Of a DNA stretch of 30,132 nucleotides, positions 22,227 to 30,132 are shown one piece after another. The notes under the pieces are model-generated. The model searched no databases. It was not told where the DNA came from and saw only the letters and a list, made by a program, of their open reading frames with translations. This DNA is from a virus: positions 1 to 30,132 of the IMG/VR virus record IMGVR_UViG_3300010354_000384; one strand, 5' to 3'. Position 1 is the stretch's first letter. Each line of letters starts with the position of its first letter. The position numbers and the translations under genes were made by a program.

Positions 22227-25200
22227 TCACACCTCCTCGTCGAGACGGAGCCGGAGCGAGCCCACCGGACGCCACACCGACCCTTCGAGTTTCCATCCGG
22301 GGTTCGAGAGGTCGATCCCGCCGGAGACCCGTCCGAGCACGACGCTCTCCGGGTCGAGGAGGTTCCCGTCGTCGAGGACGAGCACGCTCGCGAACTCGGA
22401 GTATCCCGCCGTCGTCCGGAGGACGTCTCGGATGCGTTGACGTTGCCGATCTGCCTCGCCGTCGATCGAGACGGAGAGGCTCCTCCTCGACGGACCCTCC
22501 GTGTACCCCCATGCGACCCCGCCCCGACTACGGAACGCCGTCACGTTCTCGCTCGACGCATCATCGTGATCCCAGGAGAGCGCCGCCGGGAACCCGACCC
22601 GCACCGACGGGATCGGTGTCCCGATCCGCTGGTAGCCCTCCGCCGGATGCGTGTTCGAGACGAGGAGGCGGAGGTAGGCTCCCTCCGCTGCTTGGTCGTA
22701 GAGCAGGACGCCGCGATCGGACCGGATCGCGAGGCTCGCGCCGACGAGCGCCGATGTGAGCGCGCTCGACGTCCGGAGCAGGAGAGAGGAACCACGATGC
22801 TGCTCGATCACCCACTCGCGAGCGTCGGAGTAGCCACCAGGGAGCCCCTCCGTGATCCGCGCGTAGTACGTCCGTCCGAGCGCGGAGCCGACCTCCGCGT
22901 CCGAGGGGAGCGTCCCGGAGATCGAGATCCGGTTCCCGCTCACCGCGTCGACGCGGAGCCCGGAGAACCGCGTGAGGTACAGCGTCCCCGCCGTCGTGTA
23001 GGAGGCGAACGTTGGATCGTTCGAGTATTGAGCCTGCACGGACACGGCGTTCGTGCCGAAGATCGCGAGCGCGTCGTGACGGAACCTCCCCGCTGTCCCT
23101 CGCTTGTTCGAGTAGGTGAGCGTCGAGGAGGAGAGGGACGTCGAGGCGGTCGCCTGCTTGGCGGAGCGCCACTCGAAACGCGGAGACGAGAGCACGGTGT
23201 TCACGATCCCGAACTGCTGCGAGAGCGTCGAGGAGTGCGTGTCGCCGTCGAACCCGCCGCCCCCGCCCCACGACGCATCGAGCCCCTCCGCGACGTAGAC
23301 CGGGAACGTCGAGAGCGGTCGTCCCCGCACGGTGTCGGGACGGATGCGCCCCGGCGTCGAGGGAAACGCCCCCGATAGGTCGACTTGACCGAGCGCGTTC
23401 CCCTGCTTGATCCGGAGATCCCGCCAGTAGGACGTAGTCGGGTAGCCACTCGCCGCCGACGACACCACCCCGAAGCGGACGCGCTGCCGGACGATGGACG
23501 AGGCGCTCGTCGAGGGGAACAAGCGCGCCGTCGAGAGCCACTCCTCCTTGTCGATCCGACGAATCGAGAGGACGCACGCGCACACCGTCGAGGGTGGTTC
23601 CGGTTGGAACGCGAGCCGACACTCCCAATAGCCCGACGCCATCGGAGTTGCCCCGTAGGTCGCCGTCGACGGGAGGATCTCCGCCAGCGTCGAGGACGTC
23701 CCGACGTCGTAGATCCGGATCCCCGTCCCGTCGAACCGGACCTGTAGGTGCACGGCTCTCCCGCTCGTCGAGCCGGACCGAGGGAGGCTCTCGATGTCGA
23801 CCATGTTCGCCGCCGTTTGCGCGCGGAAGCCCCCGGACACCTTGACCGTCCACTCGATGAGCGATCCGTCCGGTCCGGAGACCGTGCTCTCCCCGATGCA
23901 CCACGAGGCATCCGGGAGCGCCCCGGAGGAGGTCGAGGGATCGACGTACTCGTAGTAGTGACCTCGCGCTCCTGCCCCGGTGGCGTCCGTGAGACGGAGG
24001 CGGTCGGTCGTCCAGTTGCAGGTGATCCCGCCGGAGTAAACGCGCGTCCACGGAGAGACGGACGATGCCCAGGTCGACCCGCCAGGACGACCGATCGACG
24101 TCGTCCACTCGATGACGTCGAACAGCGGACCGTAGGGTTGCAACGCGAACGTCGAGACCGCGTACGCGGAGTAGACGTCGGGAGGGTGCGCGTCCCGGAG
24201 CGGACGGAGGCTCCACCCCTCCTCGCGCCAGTACGAGACCCCGACCTCGTCCGCCGCTCCGTCGAGGTCGTAGATGCTGCCGACGAGGACGAGGGAGTGA
24301 CCGATGTGATGCAGTTTCGCGCGGTGCGGGATGTAGCGCATCGTTCCGTACCAACCCGTCGCGAGCGCGTCGATCGACGAGTACGGATCCCACGATCCGG
24401 AGGCGAGAGAGGCTCGACGGTCGAGCCGGAAGTGCGTGAGGACGACGTTCCCGGACCCGTAGTAGTAACTCTCCGCCAGGACGAGCAGATGGACGAAGTC
24501 CGGACCGCGTCCGAGGAACACCCTCCGGAACGTTGTCGCGGCTCCCATGTAGACCGTCAACGCCCCGGAGGAGGTCGAGGACGCGGTATCCGTGAGGGAG
24601 AACCCCTCCGTCCCCGACGCGGTGTAGACCCTCACGTACTGACCGTACTTGATCGCGAGCAGGAACGACCCTCCTCCGTCTCCTGCTCCGACGACGTCGA
24701 GGACAAAGCGCCCAAGTCCGGTTGACCACGACGTCGCGTAGTTCGCGTCGATGTAGTCTCCATCGGAGACGCGGTTCGTTTCGATCCATGTCGCCCCTCG
24801 ATCGGAGGAGACGAGCGTGGTCACAGTGTAGAGGAGACCCGCCGTGTCGACGTCGTAGTCGACAACGACGATCCGGAGGTAGCCACCGCTCTCCGCGATC
24901 TTTAGTCCGAGGAGGACGCTCGACCGTCGACCCGCAAACCGCGAGAGGACGTTATCCGCGAGCATGGTCCACGAGATCCCGTCCTCCGATCCGTAGACGT
25001 CGAGGTCGCTATCGTAGCGGACGACCGCCCGGAGCGACCCGTCCGGCAACTCGACGACGTCGAAGCCGCACGACGAATCGTTCGTGTTGTCGATCCCGCG
25101 AGGGAACGAGATCGTCGTCGTCGTCCATCCGACCTCGACGCGGTCGACCTCTCGGTAGGCTGCGTGGACGGACCCGGAGCCGGTCCGGTAGACGATCTCT

Positions 25201-25568
25201 CGACGGAGCCGCGAGACGTAGACCGCGCTCACGCCGTTTCCGTACTCCGACCCTCCGAACGGGTCCGAGATCGAGTGCTGAAACCGCGCGTCATCCGACC
25301 CGCGCCACCCCTCGTCTCCCTCTCCCTTGTAGCGCCACGCCCAGGTCGAGCCCGCTCCGATCCCCCCGGAGGTCTGCACGCGCGTCTCGATCGATGCCGC
25401 GTCCGTCGTCGGGTTCCCGGTCGCGAACAGGACGAGCGCGCCCTCGTTGGTCGAGGACGAGATCCCCCTCCCGGCTTGGCGGTCGTAGGAGGACGAGGCG
25501 GACGAGGCGATCCCGCTCGCGACGAAGTCCGGGTCCGGAGGGAGGAGCAGGGAGGTGAGGTTCGGCAC
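22227..25568 (-). CDS. Large tail protein with sialidase-type beta-propeller motifs
   Basis: 1113 residues from GTG 25568; GGAG is six bases upstream and 12 bp follow the tape-measure stop. Two Asp boxes (S-x-D-x-G-x-x-W type) occur in the first quarter: GSEDGISW (193-200) and SSDRGATW (254-261), within repeating beta blades (SLRAVVRYDSDLDVYG, YLRIVVVDYDVDTAGLLY). They mark a BNR/sialidase-like propeller, here probably a carbohydrate-binding or hydrolase part of the tail. The middle (about 540-760) has jelly-roll-like strands (LIEWTVKVSGGFRAQTAANMVD, VHLQVRFDGTGIRIYDV). The C-terminal 350 residues (ALSWDHDDASSENVTAFRSRGG, SVSIDGEADRQRQRIRDVL) look like a tail-tip domain. Catalytic residues cannot be assigned. 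Confidence 0.75.
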   Translation of the reverse strand: MPNLTSLLLPPDPDFVASGIASSASSSYDRQAGRGISSSTNEGALVLFATGNPTTDAASIETRVQTSGGIGAGSTWAWRYKGEGDEGWRGSDDARFQHSISDPFGGSEYGNGVSAVYVSRLRREIVYRTGSGSVHAAYREVDRVEVGWTTTTISFPRGIDNTNDSSCGFDVVELPDGSLRAVVRYDSDLDVYGSEDGISWTMLADNVLSRFAGRRSSVLLGLKIAESGGYLRIVVVDYDVDTAGLLYTVTTLVSSDRGATWIETNRVSDGDYIDANYATSWSTGLGRFVLDVVGAGDGGGSFLLAIKYGQYVRVYTASGTEGFSLTDTASSTSSGALTVYMGAATTFRRVFLGRGPDFVHLLVLAESYYYGSGNVVLTHFRLDRRASLASGSWDPYSSIDALATGWYGTMRYIPHRAKLHHIGHSLVLVGSIYDLDGAADEVGVSYWREEGWSLRPLRDAHPPDVYSAYAVSTFALQPYGPLFDVIEWTTSIGRPGGSTWASSVSPWTRVYSGGITCNWTTDRLRLTDATGAGARGHYYEYVDPSTSSGALPDASWCIGESTVSGPDGSLIEWTVKVSGGFRAQTAANMVDIESLPRSGSTSGRAVHLQVRFDGTGIRIYDVGTSSTLAEILPSTATYGATPMASGYWECRLAFQPEPPSTVCACVLSIRRIDKEEWLSTARLFPSTSASSIVRQRVRFGVVSSAASGYPTTSYWRDLRIKQGNALGQVDLSGAFPSTPGRIRPDTVRGRPLSTFPVYVAEGLDASWGGGGGFDGDTHSSTLSQQFGIVNTVLSSPRFEWRSAKQATASTSLSSSTLTYSNKRGTAGRFRHDALAIFGTNAVSVQAQYSNDPTFASYTTAGTLYLTRFSGLRVDAVSGNRISISGTLPSDAEVGSALGRTYYARITEGLPGGYSDAREWVIEQHRGSSLLLRTSSALTSALVGASLAIRSDRGVLLYDQAAEGAYLRLLVSNTHPAEGYQRIGTPIPSVRVGFPAALSWDHDDASSENVTAFRSRGGVAWGYTEGPSRRSLSVSIDGEADRQRQRIRDVLRTTAGYSEFASVLVLDDGNLLDPESVVLGRVSGGIDLSNPGWKLEGSVWRPVGSLRLRLDEEV

Positions 25569-25580
25569 GAGACGCTCCGA

Positions 25581-28500
25581 TCACGAGGACGTGTAGGGGT
25601 TGAAACGGCCACGGTCGACCCCGACCCTCACTCCGGAAGCACGCCGGAGCCGGTGTTCGAGACGCGGAGCGTGGCCCCGGTCGAGCGCGGTGACCTGCAC
25701 GGCGTCGAGGAGACGACCCTCCGCCATGATCGCGATGTCGATCGGAGCGGACGCCGCCGCTCGCGCCGCCGCGACGGGAGGAGCGGACGACGGTGCCGCG
25801 CCGGTTGCCGCTCCGACGTCCGCGCCGGTCGCCTCCAATGCTTGACGGAGGAGATCCATCGGCTTCTGTGCTGCGAGGACGTAGTCCCCAGGAGCGAAGC
25901 GCGCGAGCATCCCCTCCGTTCCAGCCTTGACCGCGCCCGGAGTGTCTCCGAACGTCGAGGTCTCCTCGAAACCGAGGCTAATGATCTCCGCGATGACGTC
26001 CTTGAAGAACTGCACGAGCGACCGGAGCCCGTCGAGGACCGCCTCTCCGATCGCGAGTGCGAGCGCGACCGGGAGGTCGAGGAGGAGCGCCTCGATGAGC
26101 GCCGGGACCGCCTCGACGAGCCCTCCGACAATCGCGACGATGATCTCCGGGAGCGCCTTCACGATCGCGACGATCAACGTCGGGATGAGGTCGATCAACC
26201 CTCCGACGATCGCGACGAGCAGGTCCGGGAGAGCGTCGACGAGGGAGACGATGATCCGAGGGACCGCGCGGATCACCGATGTGATCAGTTCCGGAAGCGC
26301 GAGGAGGAACCCCTCGATGATCGTCGGGATCGCTTCGAGGATCGCGACGACGAGGTCCGTCACGAGCAGGAGGAGCGCCTCGACGAGATCCGGGAGGAGC
26401 GCGACGATCCCCGCGATGAGGGAGGGGAGCGCCGCGACGACCTTCTCCACCAATCCGAGGACGCCACGGACGAGCGCCTCGACGATCGAGGGTAGGTTCT
26501 CGATTACCGCTCCGATGATGCCCGGAATCGCGTCGAACACCGCGAGCACGAGGTCCGAGATCCCCGCGAGCAGCGTCGTGAGGATTTGCGGGATCGCCGC
26601 CAGGAGCGACGAGACGATCTCCGGGAGAGCCGCGAGGAGGTCGCTCACCGCCTGCGTGATGAACGAGACGACCGAGGGGAGCGCCTCGACGATCGCCCCG
26701 ACGATCACCGGGACCGCCTCCACGATCGCGCCCACGAGGTTCGAGACGACCGGACCGAGACCGTCGAGCAGCGCCGGGAGACCGTCGACGAGGAGAGAGA
26801 CGAGAACGTCGACGACGAGCGGGATCGCATCCACGATCGCCTGCACGAAGGTCGGGACCGCGTCGACGAGGACCGAGACGAGCGACGGGAGCCCGCTCGC
26901 GAGACCCGTGATGATCTCCGGGATCGCGGTGACGAGCGCGTCGACGAGCGCCGGGAGACCGGAGACGAGCGCGTCGATGAACCCAGGAGCCGCCGCCGCC
27001 AGGGTCGAGGCAAACGTCGCGGCTTCCGAGAGGAGCCCCTCGACGAAGTCTCGCGCCGCCTGCGCGGGATCGAGCGCGGAGAGACCCGCCTCGTACTCCT
27101 CCGGCGTGATCGATCCCTCCTTCAACTGCGTTTCCAACTCCTCCCGCGCGGTGTCGATCTCGTCGAGGACCGAGGAGGCGACGTCGGTGAGCGAGAGCGT
27201 GAGCCCTCCCGTGAGTGTCGAGAACAGGGACGAGAGCCCGCTCACGGCGGAGCCGACCACGGAGGAGATCGCGCTCGCCACCGTCGAGACCGTCTCGACC
27301 GCCGCTCGACCGATCTCCGCGAGGGTCTCCTTCGCGCGCGCTCGCGCATCGTCCGCTGCCTGCTCCCGGACCTCACCGATCTTCTGCTCGTAGGCGGAGA
27401 CGATCCCCGCCTTCTCCTCCTCCGTCGCGTCCGCGTACTCGACGAGTTTCGCCGCCTGCTCTCGTTCGAGTGCGTCGATTTTGCGGAGCGTCTCCGCCTC
27501 CGCCCGGAGCCGCTCCCTCCGCCGCTTCGACCCCGTCGCCGCCGCCGCATCTTCGAGCGCCGCGATCTCCTCCGTCTCTCGTCCGGTGAGGATGAGGATC
27601 TCGGAGGAGATCCTCGCTCGCTCCTCCGCCACGCGCCGGTCGTACTCCGCTGCGATCTGCTCTCGGAGAGCGTAGGAGGCGCGCGCGTTCTCCGTGATCG
27701 CCTTCTCCTTCTCCGCCTCGATCCGCTCGATCGCTGTGGCGCTGTCCGCCCGGAGCGACGCGAGGGAGGTCTCCGCGCGCTTGTCTGCCTCCCGTTGAGC
27801 CTGCGAACGCTTCGTCGATTCGTTCGCTTCGAGCAGCGCGAGCGCCGCGAGGTAGCGACGGTTGACCGCGAGCCGACCCTCCGAGCCCTCCTCGTAGAGC
27901 GCCGCCTCGCGCGAGAACGTCTCCGCCAGGAGATCGACGCGGTCCGACGCTGCGACCTCCGCCTCCTGCTCGTCCGTTTGACGGAGTTTCCGGAACTCGC
28001 CCTCGATATCGTTGACGAGTTTCTTGGTGTCCGCCGCCTGTTTCGCCTGTGCGGTCGCGCGGATCGAGGCGAGGTCCGCCTCCATGCTCGCGTTGAGACG
28101 GACGACCTCCGCTTTCTTGCGCTTGACGAGCGCGATCTCCGCCTCGTAGACGCGACGGACCTCCTCCTCGCGTTTCCGGAGGTCCGCGAGGATAACCGCC
28201 GTCTCGTCTCCACTCGCCTTCATCGCCTCGTCCGCGATCCGACGCGAGAGCGCGAGGCGAGCGTCCGTCGCGGACTTCAACTTCGAGGCGTAGTCCCCGG
28301 TCGCTTTCGCCGCCTTCCCGGTTGCATCGGTCTCGTTCTTCGCCCCGCGAACCGATGCGTCTCCCGCGACCGTCCGCTTTTGTAGAGCCTGCTCCGCGAG
28401 GAGAGCCTCGTTCGCGAACGTCGCGATCTTCTTCTGTGCCGCCTCGTGCTGTTTCGCGAGATCCGCGATCCTCGCCTCGACCTCCTCGACCGTTGCCCCG

Positions 28501-30132
28501 TACTTTTGCAGGTAGACCTTGAAGCCGACGGTCTCCGACCCTCCCCGACGGACGTGCTTGTTGTAGTCCTCCATCCTCGACGAGAGGTTGTCCAACTCCG
28601 CGCCGACGAACAGCGCCTCCTTCTGGTTCGCGCGTTGCGCGTCCTGCATTCCGAGGAGCGCCTCCTCGTACCCGCTGGCCCCCGTCGTCGCGAGTTCGAG
28701 CAGGGTCGTTTGATCGAGGACGACCCTGTTCCCGTTCACCATCGTCTCGAACAGCGTCCCGGAGGCGAGACCCTCCGCGATCTGTGCCTCCGAGAGAGCC
28801 GCGAGCCGGGAGAGTTGCCCGTCGATCGCGTTCGTCAGTTCGCCACGCTGTTGCAGTTCGAGCCCGTAGGCTCCGAGCCTGCGAGCCTGCGTGGCTTCGA
28901 GGTCCGCCGCGTTCGCCGCCTCGACCGCCGCTCGATCCGCTGCCTCCTTCGCGAGCGCCTCCTCCGCTGCCTTCTGCCGGTTCGCCGCCTCCTCCGCTGC
29001 GTTGCTCGCGAACACGTAGGATCCGATCGCGACGACGAGCGTGCCGACCGCCGCGACGAGCGCGAGCGTCCCGCCGCTCATCGCGACGAGGGAGGCGTAG
29101 AGCGTCCGGATCACGGTCGTGACCGTCGCTCCTGCTCCTGCGAGGGAGGTCACGGCACCAACGGCGGAGACGACCGCGCTCACGAACAGCCGGACGCGGT
29201 TCGCCAGGAACACGGACCCCATCAACACGAGGAGGTCGTCGAGGATCGGGAGGAGGCGGACGAGAGCCGCTCCGAGAGCCACGGTCGACTGAACGAACGA
29301 CTGAAATCCGAGCGCGATCGACTGTCGGTTCTCCTGCAAGTAGGAGACGAGCGCCTCGATCTGTGCCGCGAACCCTCCGCCGATCTCCCCGGAGGCGGAG
29401 GTGAACGACGTCGCGACGTAGGCGATCAACCGCGAGACCTCGTCGAGCAGGTCTCGGAGCGGAGGACCGTAGGTGTCGAACAGGACGAGTTGCAACTCCT
29501 CCGCCGCCGACGAGACCTCGTCGAACCTGTTCTGCACCGTGTCGGTCATCGCCTCGTAGGTCGCTTTGGTGCTCCCTCCGCTCGCCTCGAACGCGGAGAC
29601 GTATTCGTCGAACTTCGTCGTCCCGTCCGCGAACGCCTGTGAGACGACCGAGATCGAGCCCGCCGCCTCCGTCCCGAAGATCGCGATGAGGTCGGTCGTC
29701 GTCATCCCCGCCTGCCCGATCCGGGTCATCAGTTCGGAGAACGACTGTTGTTCGGGGTTTATGTCCGCGACAGTGAGCCCGTAGCGAGCGAGCGCCTCCT
29801 CCCCCTTCTTCGACACGCTCGTGGCCTGCGAGAGCGCGTTCCGGAACGCCGTGCCAGCCTTCGAGCCTTCGAGCCCCAGGTCTTTGAACAGCGCGACCGC
29901 CGCCGTCGTCTGTTCGAGCGAGTACCCGAACGCTCGTCCGACGGTCCCCGCGTATTTCATCGCCTCCGTCAACGAGCCCATGTCGAGGGTCGAGACGTTC
30001 ATCGCCGTCGAGAACACGTCGGAGATCCGACCCGCCTCCGACGCTGCAAGCCCGAACTGCGACATCGTCGAGACGAGGATGCTCGTCGACGATTCGAGGT
30101 CCGACCCGGAGGCTCCAGCGAGGTAGAGCGCG
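25581..30132 (-). CDS. Tail tape-measure protein (5' end beyond window)
   Basis: The frame is open from the right edge for at least 1516 residues; an internal ATG at 30065 falls inside conserved sequence (SSTSILVSTMSQFGLAASEAG), so the true start is outside. The TP901-type tape-measure core covers the first 180 residues (MKYAGTVGRAFGYSLEQTTAAV, GLEGSKAGTAFRNALSQ). A hydrophobic block follows (LVRLLPILDDLLVLMGSVFLA; SLVAMSGGTLALVAAVGTL), then a long charged coiled coil, then about 300 residues of Pro-punctuated hydrophobic repeats, and a C-terminal cap with FAPGDYVLAAQ. It sets tail length: at about 0.15 nm per residue, over 220 nm, and it should pass through the tail during DNA entry. Confidence 0.93.
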   Translation of the reverse strand, partial: ALYLAGASGSDLESSTSILVSTMSQFGLAASEAGRISDVFSTAMNVSTLDMGSLTEAMKYAGTVGRAFGYSLEQTTAAVALFKDLGLEGSKAGTAFRNALSQATSVSKKGEEALARYGLTVADINPEQQSFSELMTRIGQAGMTTTDLIAIFGTEAAGSISVVSQAFADGTTKFDEYVSAFEASGGSTKATYEAMTDTVQNRFDEVSSAAEELQLVLFDTYGPPLRDLLDEVSRLIAYVATSFTSASGEIGGGFAAQIEALVSYLQENRQSIALGFQSFVQSTVALGAALVRLLPILDDLLVLMGSVFLANRVRLFVSAVVSAVGAVTSLAGAGATVTTVIRTLYASLVAMSGGTLALVAAVGTLVVAIGSYVFASNAAEEAANRQKAAEEALAKEAADRAAVEAANAADLEATQARRLGAYGLELQQRGELTNAIDGQLSRLAALSEAQIAEGLASGTLFETMVNGNRVVLDQTTLLELATTGASGYEEALLGMQDAQRANQKEALFVGAELDNLSSRMEDYNKHVRRGGSETVGFKVYLQKYGATVEEVEARIADLAKQHEAAQKKIATFANEALLAEQALQKRTVAGDASVRGAKNETDATGKAAKATGDYASKLKSATDARLALSRRIADEAMKASGDETAVILADLRKREEEVRRVYEAEIALVKRKKAEVVRLNASMEADLASIRATAQAKQAADTKKLVNDIEGEFRKLRQTDEQEAEVAASDRVDLLAETFSREAALYEEGSEGRLAVNRRYLAALALLEANESTKRSQAQREADKRAETSLASLRADSATAIERIEAEKEKAITENARASYALREQIAAEYDRRVAEERARISSEILILTGRETEEIAALEDAAAATGSKRRRERLRAEAETLRKIDALEREQAAKLVEYADATEEEKAGIVSAYEQKIGEVREQAADDARARAKETLAEIGRAAVETVSTVASAISSVVGSAVSGLSSLFSTLTGGLTLSLTDVASSVLDEIDTAREELETQLKEGSITPEEYEAGLSALDPAQAARDFVEGLLSEAATFASTLAAAAPGFIDALVSGLPALVDALVTAIPEIITGLASGLPSLVSVLVDAVPTFVQAIVDAIPLVVDVLVSLLVDGLPALLDGLGPVVSNLVGAIVEAVPVIVGAIVEALPSVVSFITQAVSDLLAALPEIVSSLLAAIPQILTTLLAGISDLVLAVFDAIPGIIGAVIENLPSIVEALVRGVLGLVEKVVAALPSLIAGIVALLPDLVEALLLLVTDLVVAILEAIPTIIEGFLLALPELITSVIRAVPRIIVSLVDALPDLLVAIVGGLIDLIPTLIVAIVKALPEIIVAIVGGLVEAVPALIEALLLDLPVALALAIGEAVLDGLRSLVQFFKDVIAEIISLGFEETSTFGDTPGAVKAGTEGMLARFAPGDYVLAAQKPMDLLRQALEATGADVGAATGAAPSSAPPVAAARAAASAPIDIAIMAEGRLLDAVQVTALDRGHAPRLEHRLRRASGVRVGVDRGRFNPYTSS
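26035..26985 (-). repeat. Pro-punctuated hydrophobic repeats of the tape measure
   Basis: The encoded stretch is built from units such as ALPELITSVIR, AVPRIIVSLVD and ALPDLLVAIVGG, with prolines mostly 11 residues apart (sometimes 15 where a Gly-Gly insertion occurs). About two dozen units occur. DNA copies share the complement of GACGAGCGCGTCGAC-like strings but are not identical. Limits are approximate. Confidence 0.75.

Noticed and set aside
1-30132. tRNA genes, CRISPR arrays, insertion sequences, integrase or attachment sites
   Set aside because: No cloverleaf with a TTCRA-type loop, no spaced identical repeats, no transposase or recombinase motif was seen.

Overview
The window is a GC-rich (about two-thirds G+C by eye) piece of a tailed double-stranded DNA phage or prophage. 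It holds a tape-measure protein, tail-tip and fibre proteins, a lysis cassette and a full DNA replication/recombination module. Genes are tightly packed, mostly joined by GTGA/ATGA overlaps or gaps under 70 bp, and all but one small gene lie on the minus strand, so transcription runs from high to low coordinates. No capsid, terminase, integrase, tRNA or CRISPR sequence is visible. The long tape measure means a long tail (siphovirus or myovirus form). The host is unknown; a spanin-like protein weakly favours a Gram-negative host.

In the direction of transcription, 30132 to 20493 holds the tail genes: tape measure (5' end outside the window), a 1113-residue tail protein with sialidase-type Asp boxes, and a 577-residue tail-tip protein. 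From 20435 to 18719 lies a lysis cassette: a one-helix membrane protein (holin candidate), an M15 peptidase endolysin with a peptidoglycan-binding tail, and a membrane-anchored spanin-like protein, ended by a long hairpin. From 18593 to 11895 is a mixed late block: an AEP-primase-like protein carrying a DnaG-type zinc knuckle, a coupled unknown protein, two fibre proteins sharing a C-terminal module, a MazG-like pyrophosphohydrolase, an unknown protein and a LamG-domain fibre.

A gap with a perfect 14-bp-arm hairpin (11757-11894) separates this from the replication/recombination genes: XPB/UvsW-like helicase, Cas4-like Fe-S nuclease, Sak4-type ATPase, SSB, RuvC-like resolvase, replisome-organizer-like protein and a TOPRIM primase-helicase. 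They fit together as a recombination-coupled replication machine: primase-helicase with its loader at forks, nuclease plus Sak4 plus SSB for strand annealing, helicase and resolvase for branched intermediates. No DNA polymerase is in the window.

After two hairpins, 3987 to 869 is a fully overlapping five-gene cassette: an unknown 312-residue protein, an unknown 142-residue protein, a tail-anchored membrane protein and two tandem ParB-like paralogues of identical length. The only plus-strand gene (748-882) diverges from the last, truncated minus-strand gene (1-531) across a 216-bp regulatory region.

The most striking sequence-wide signal is that the tetranucleotide AGCT appears to be absent from the whole window, and codon choice at Glu-Leu and Gln-Leu pairs is bent to avoid it.
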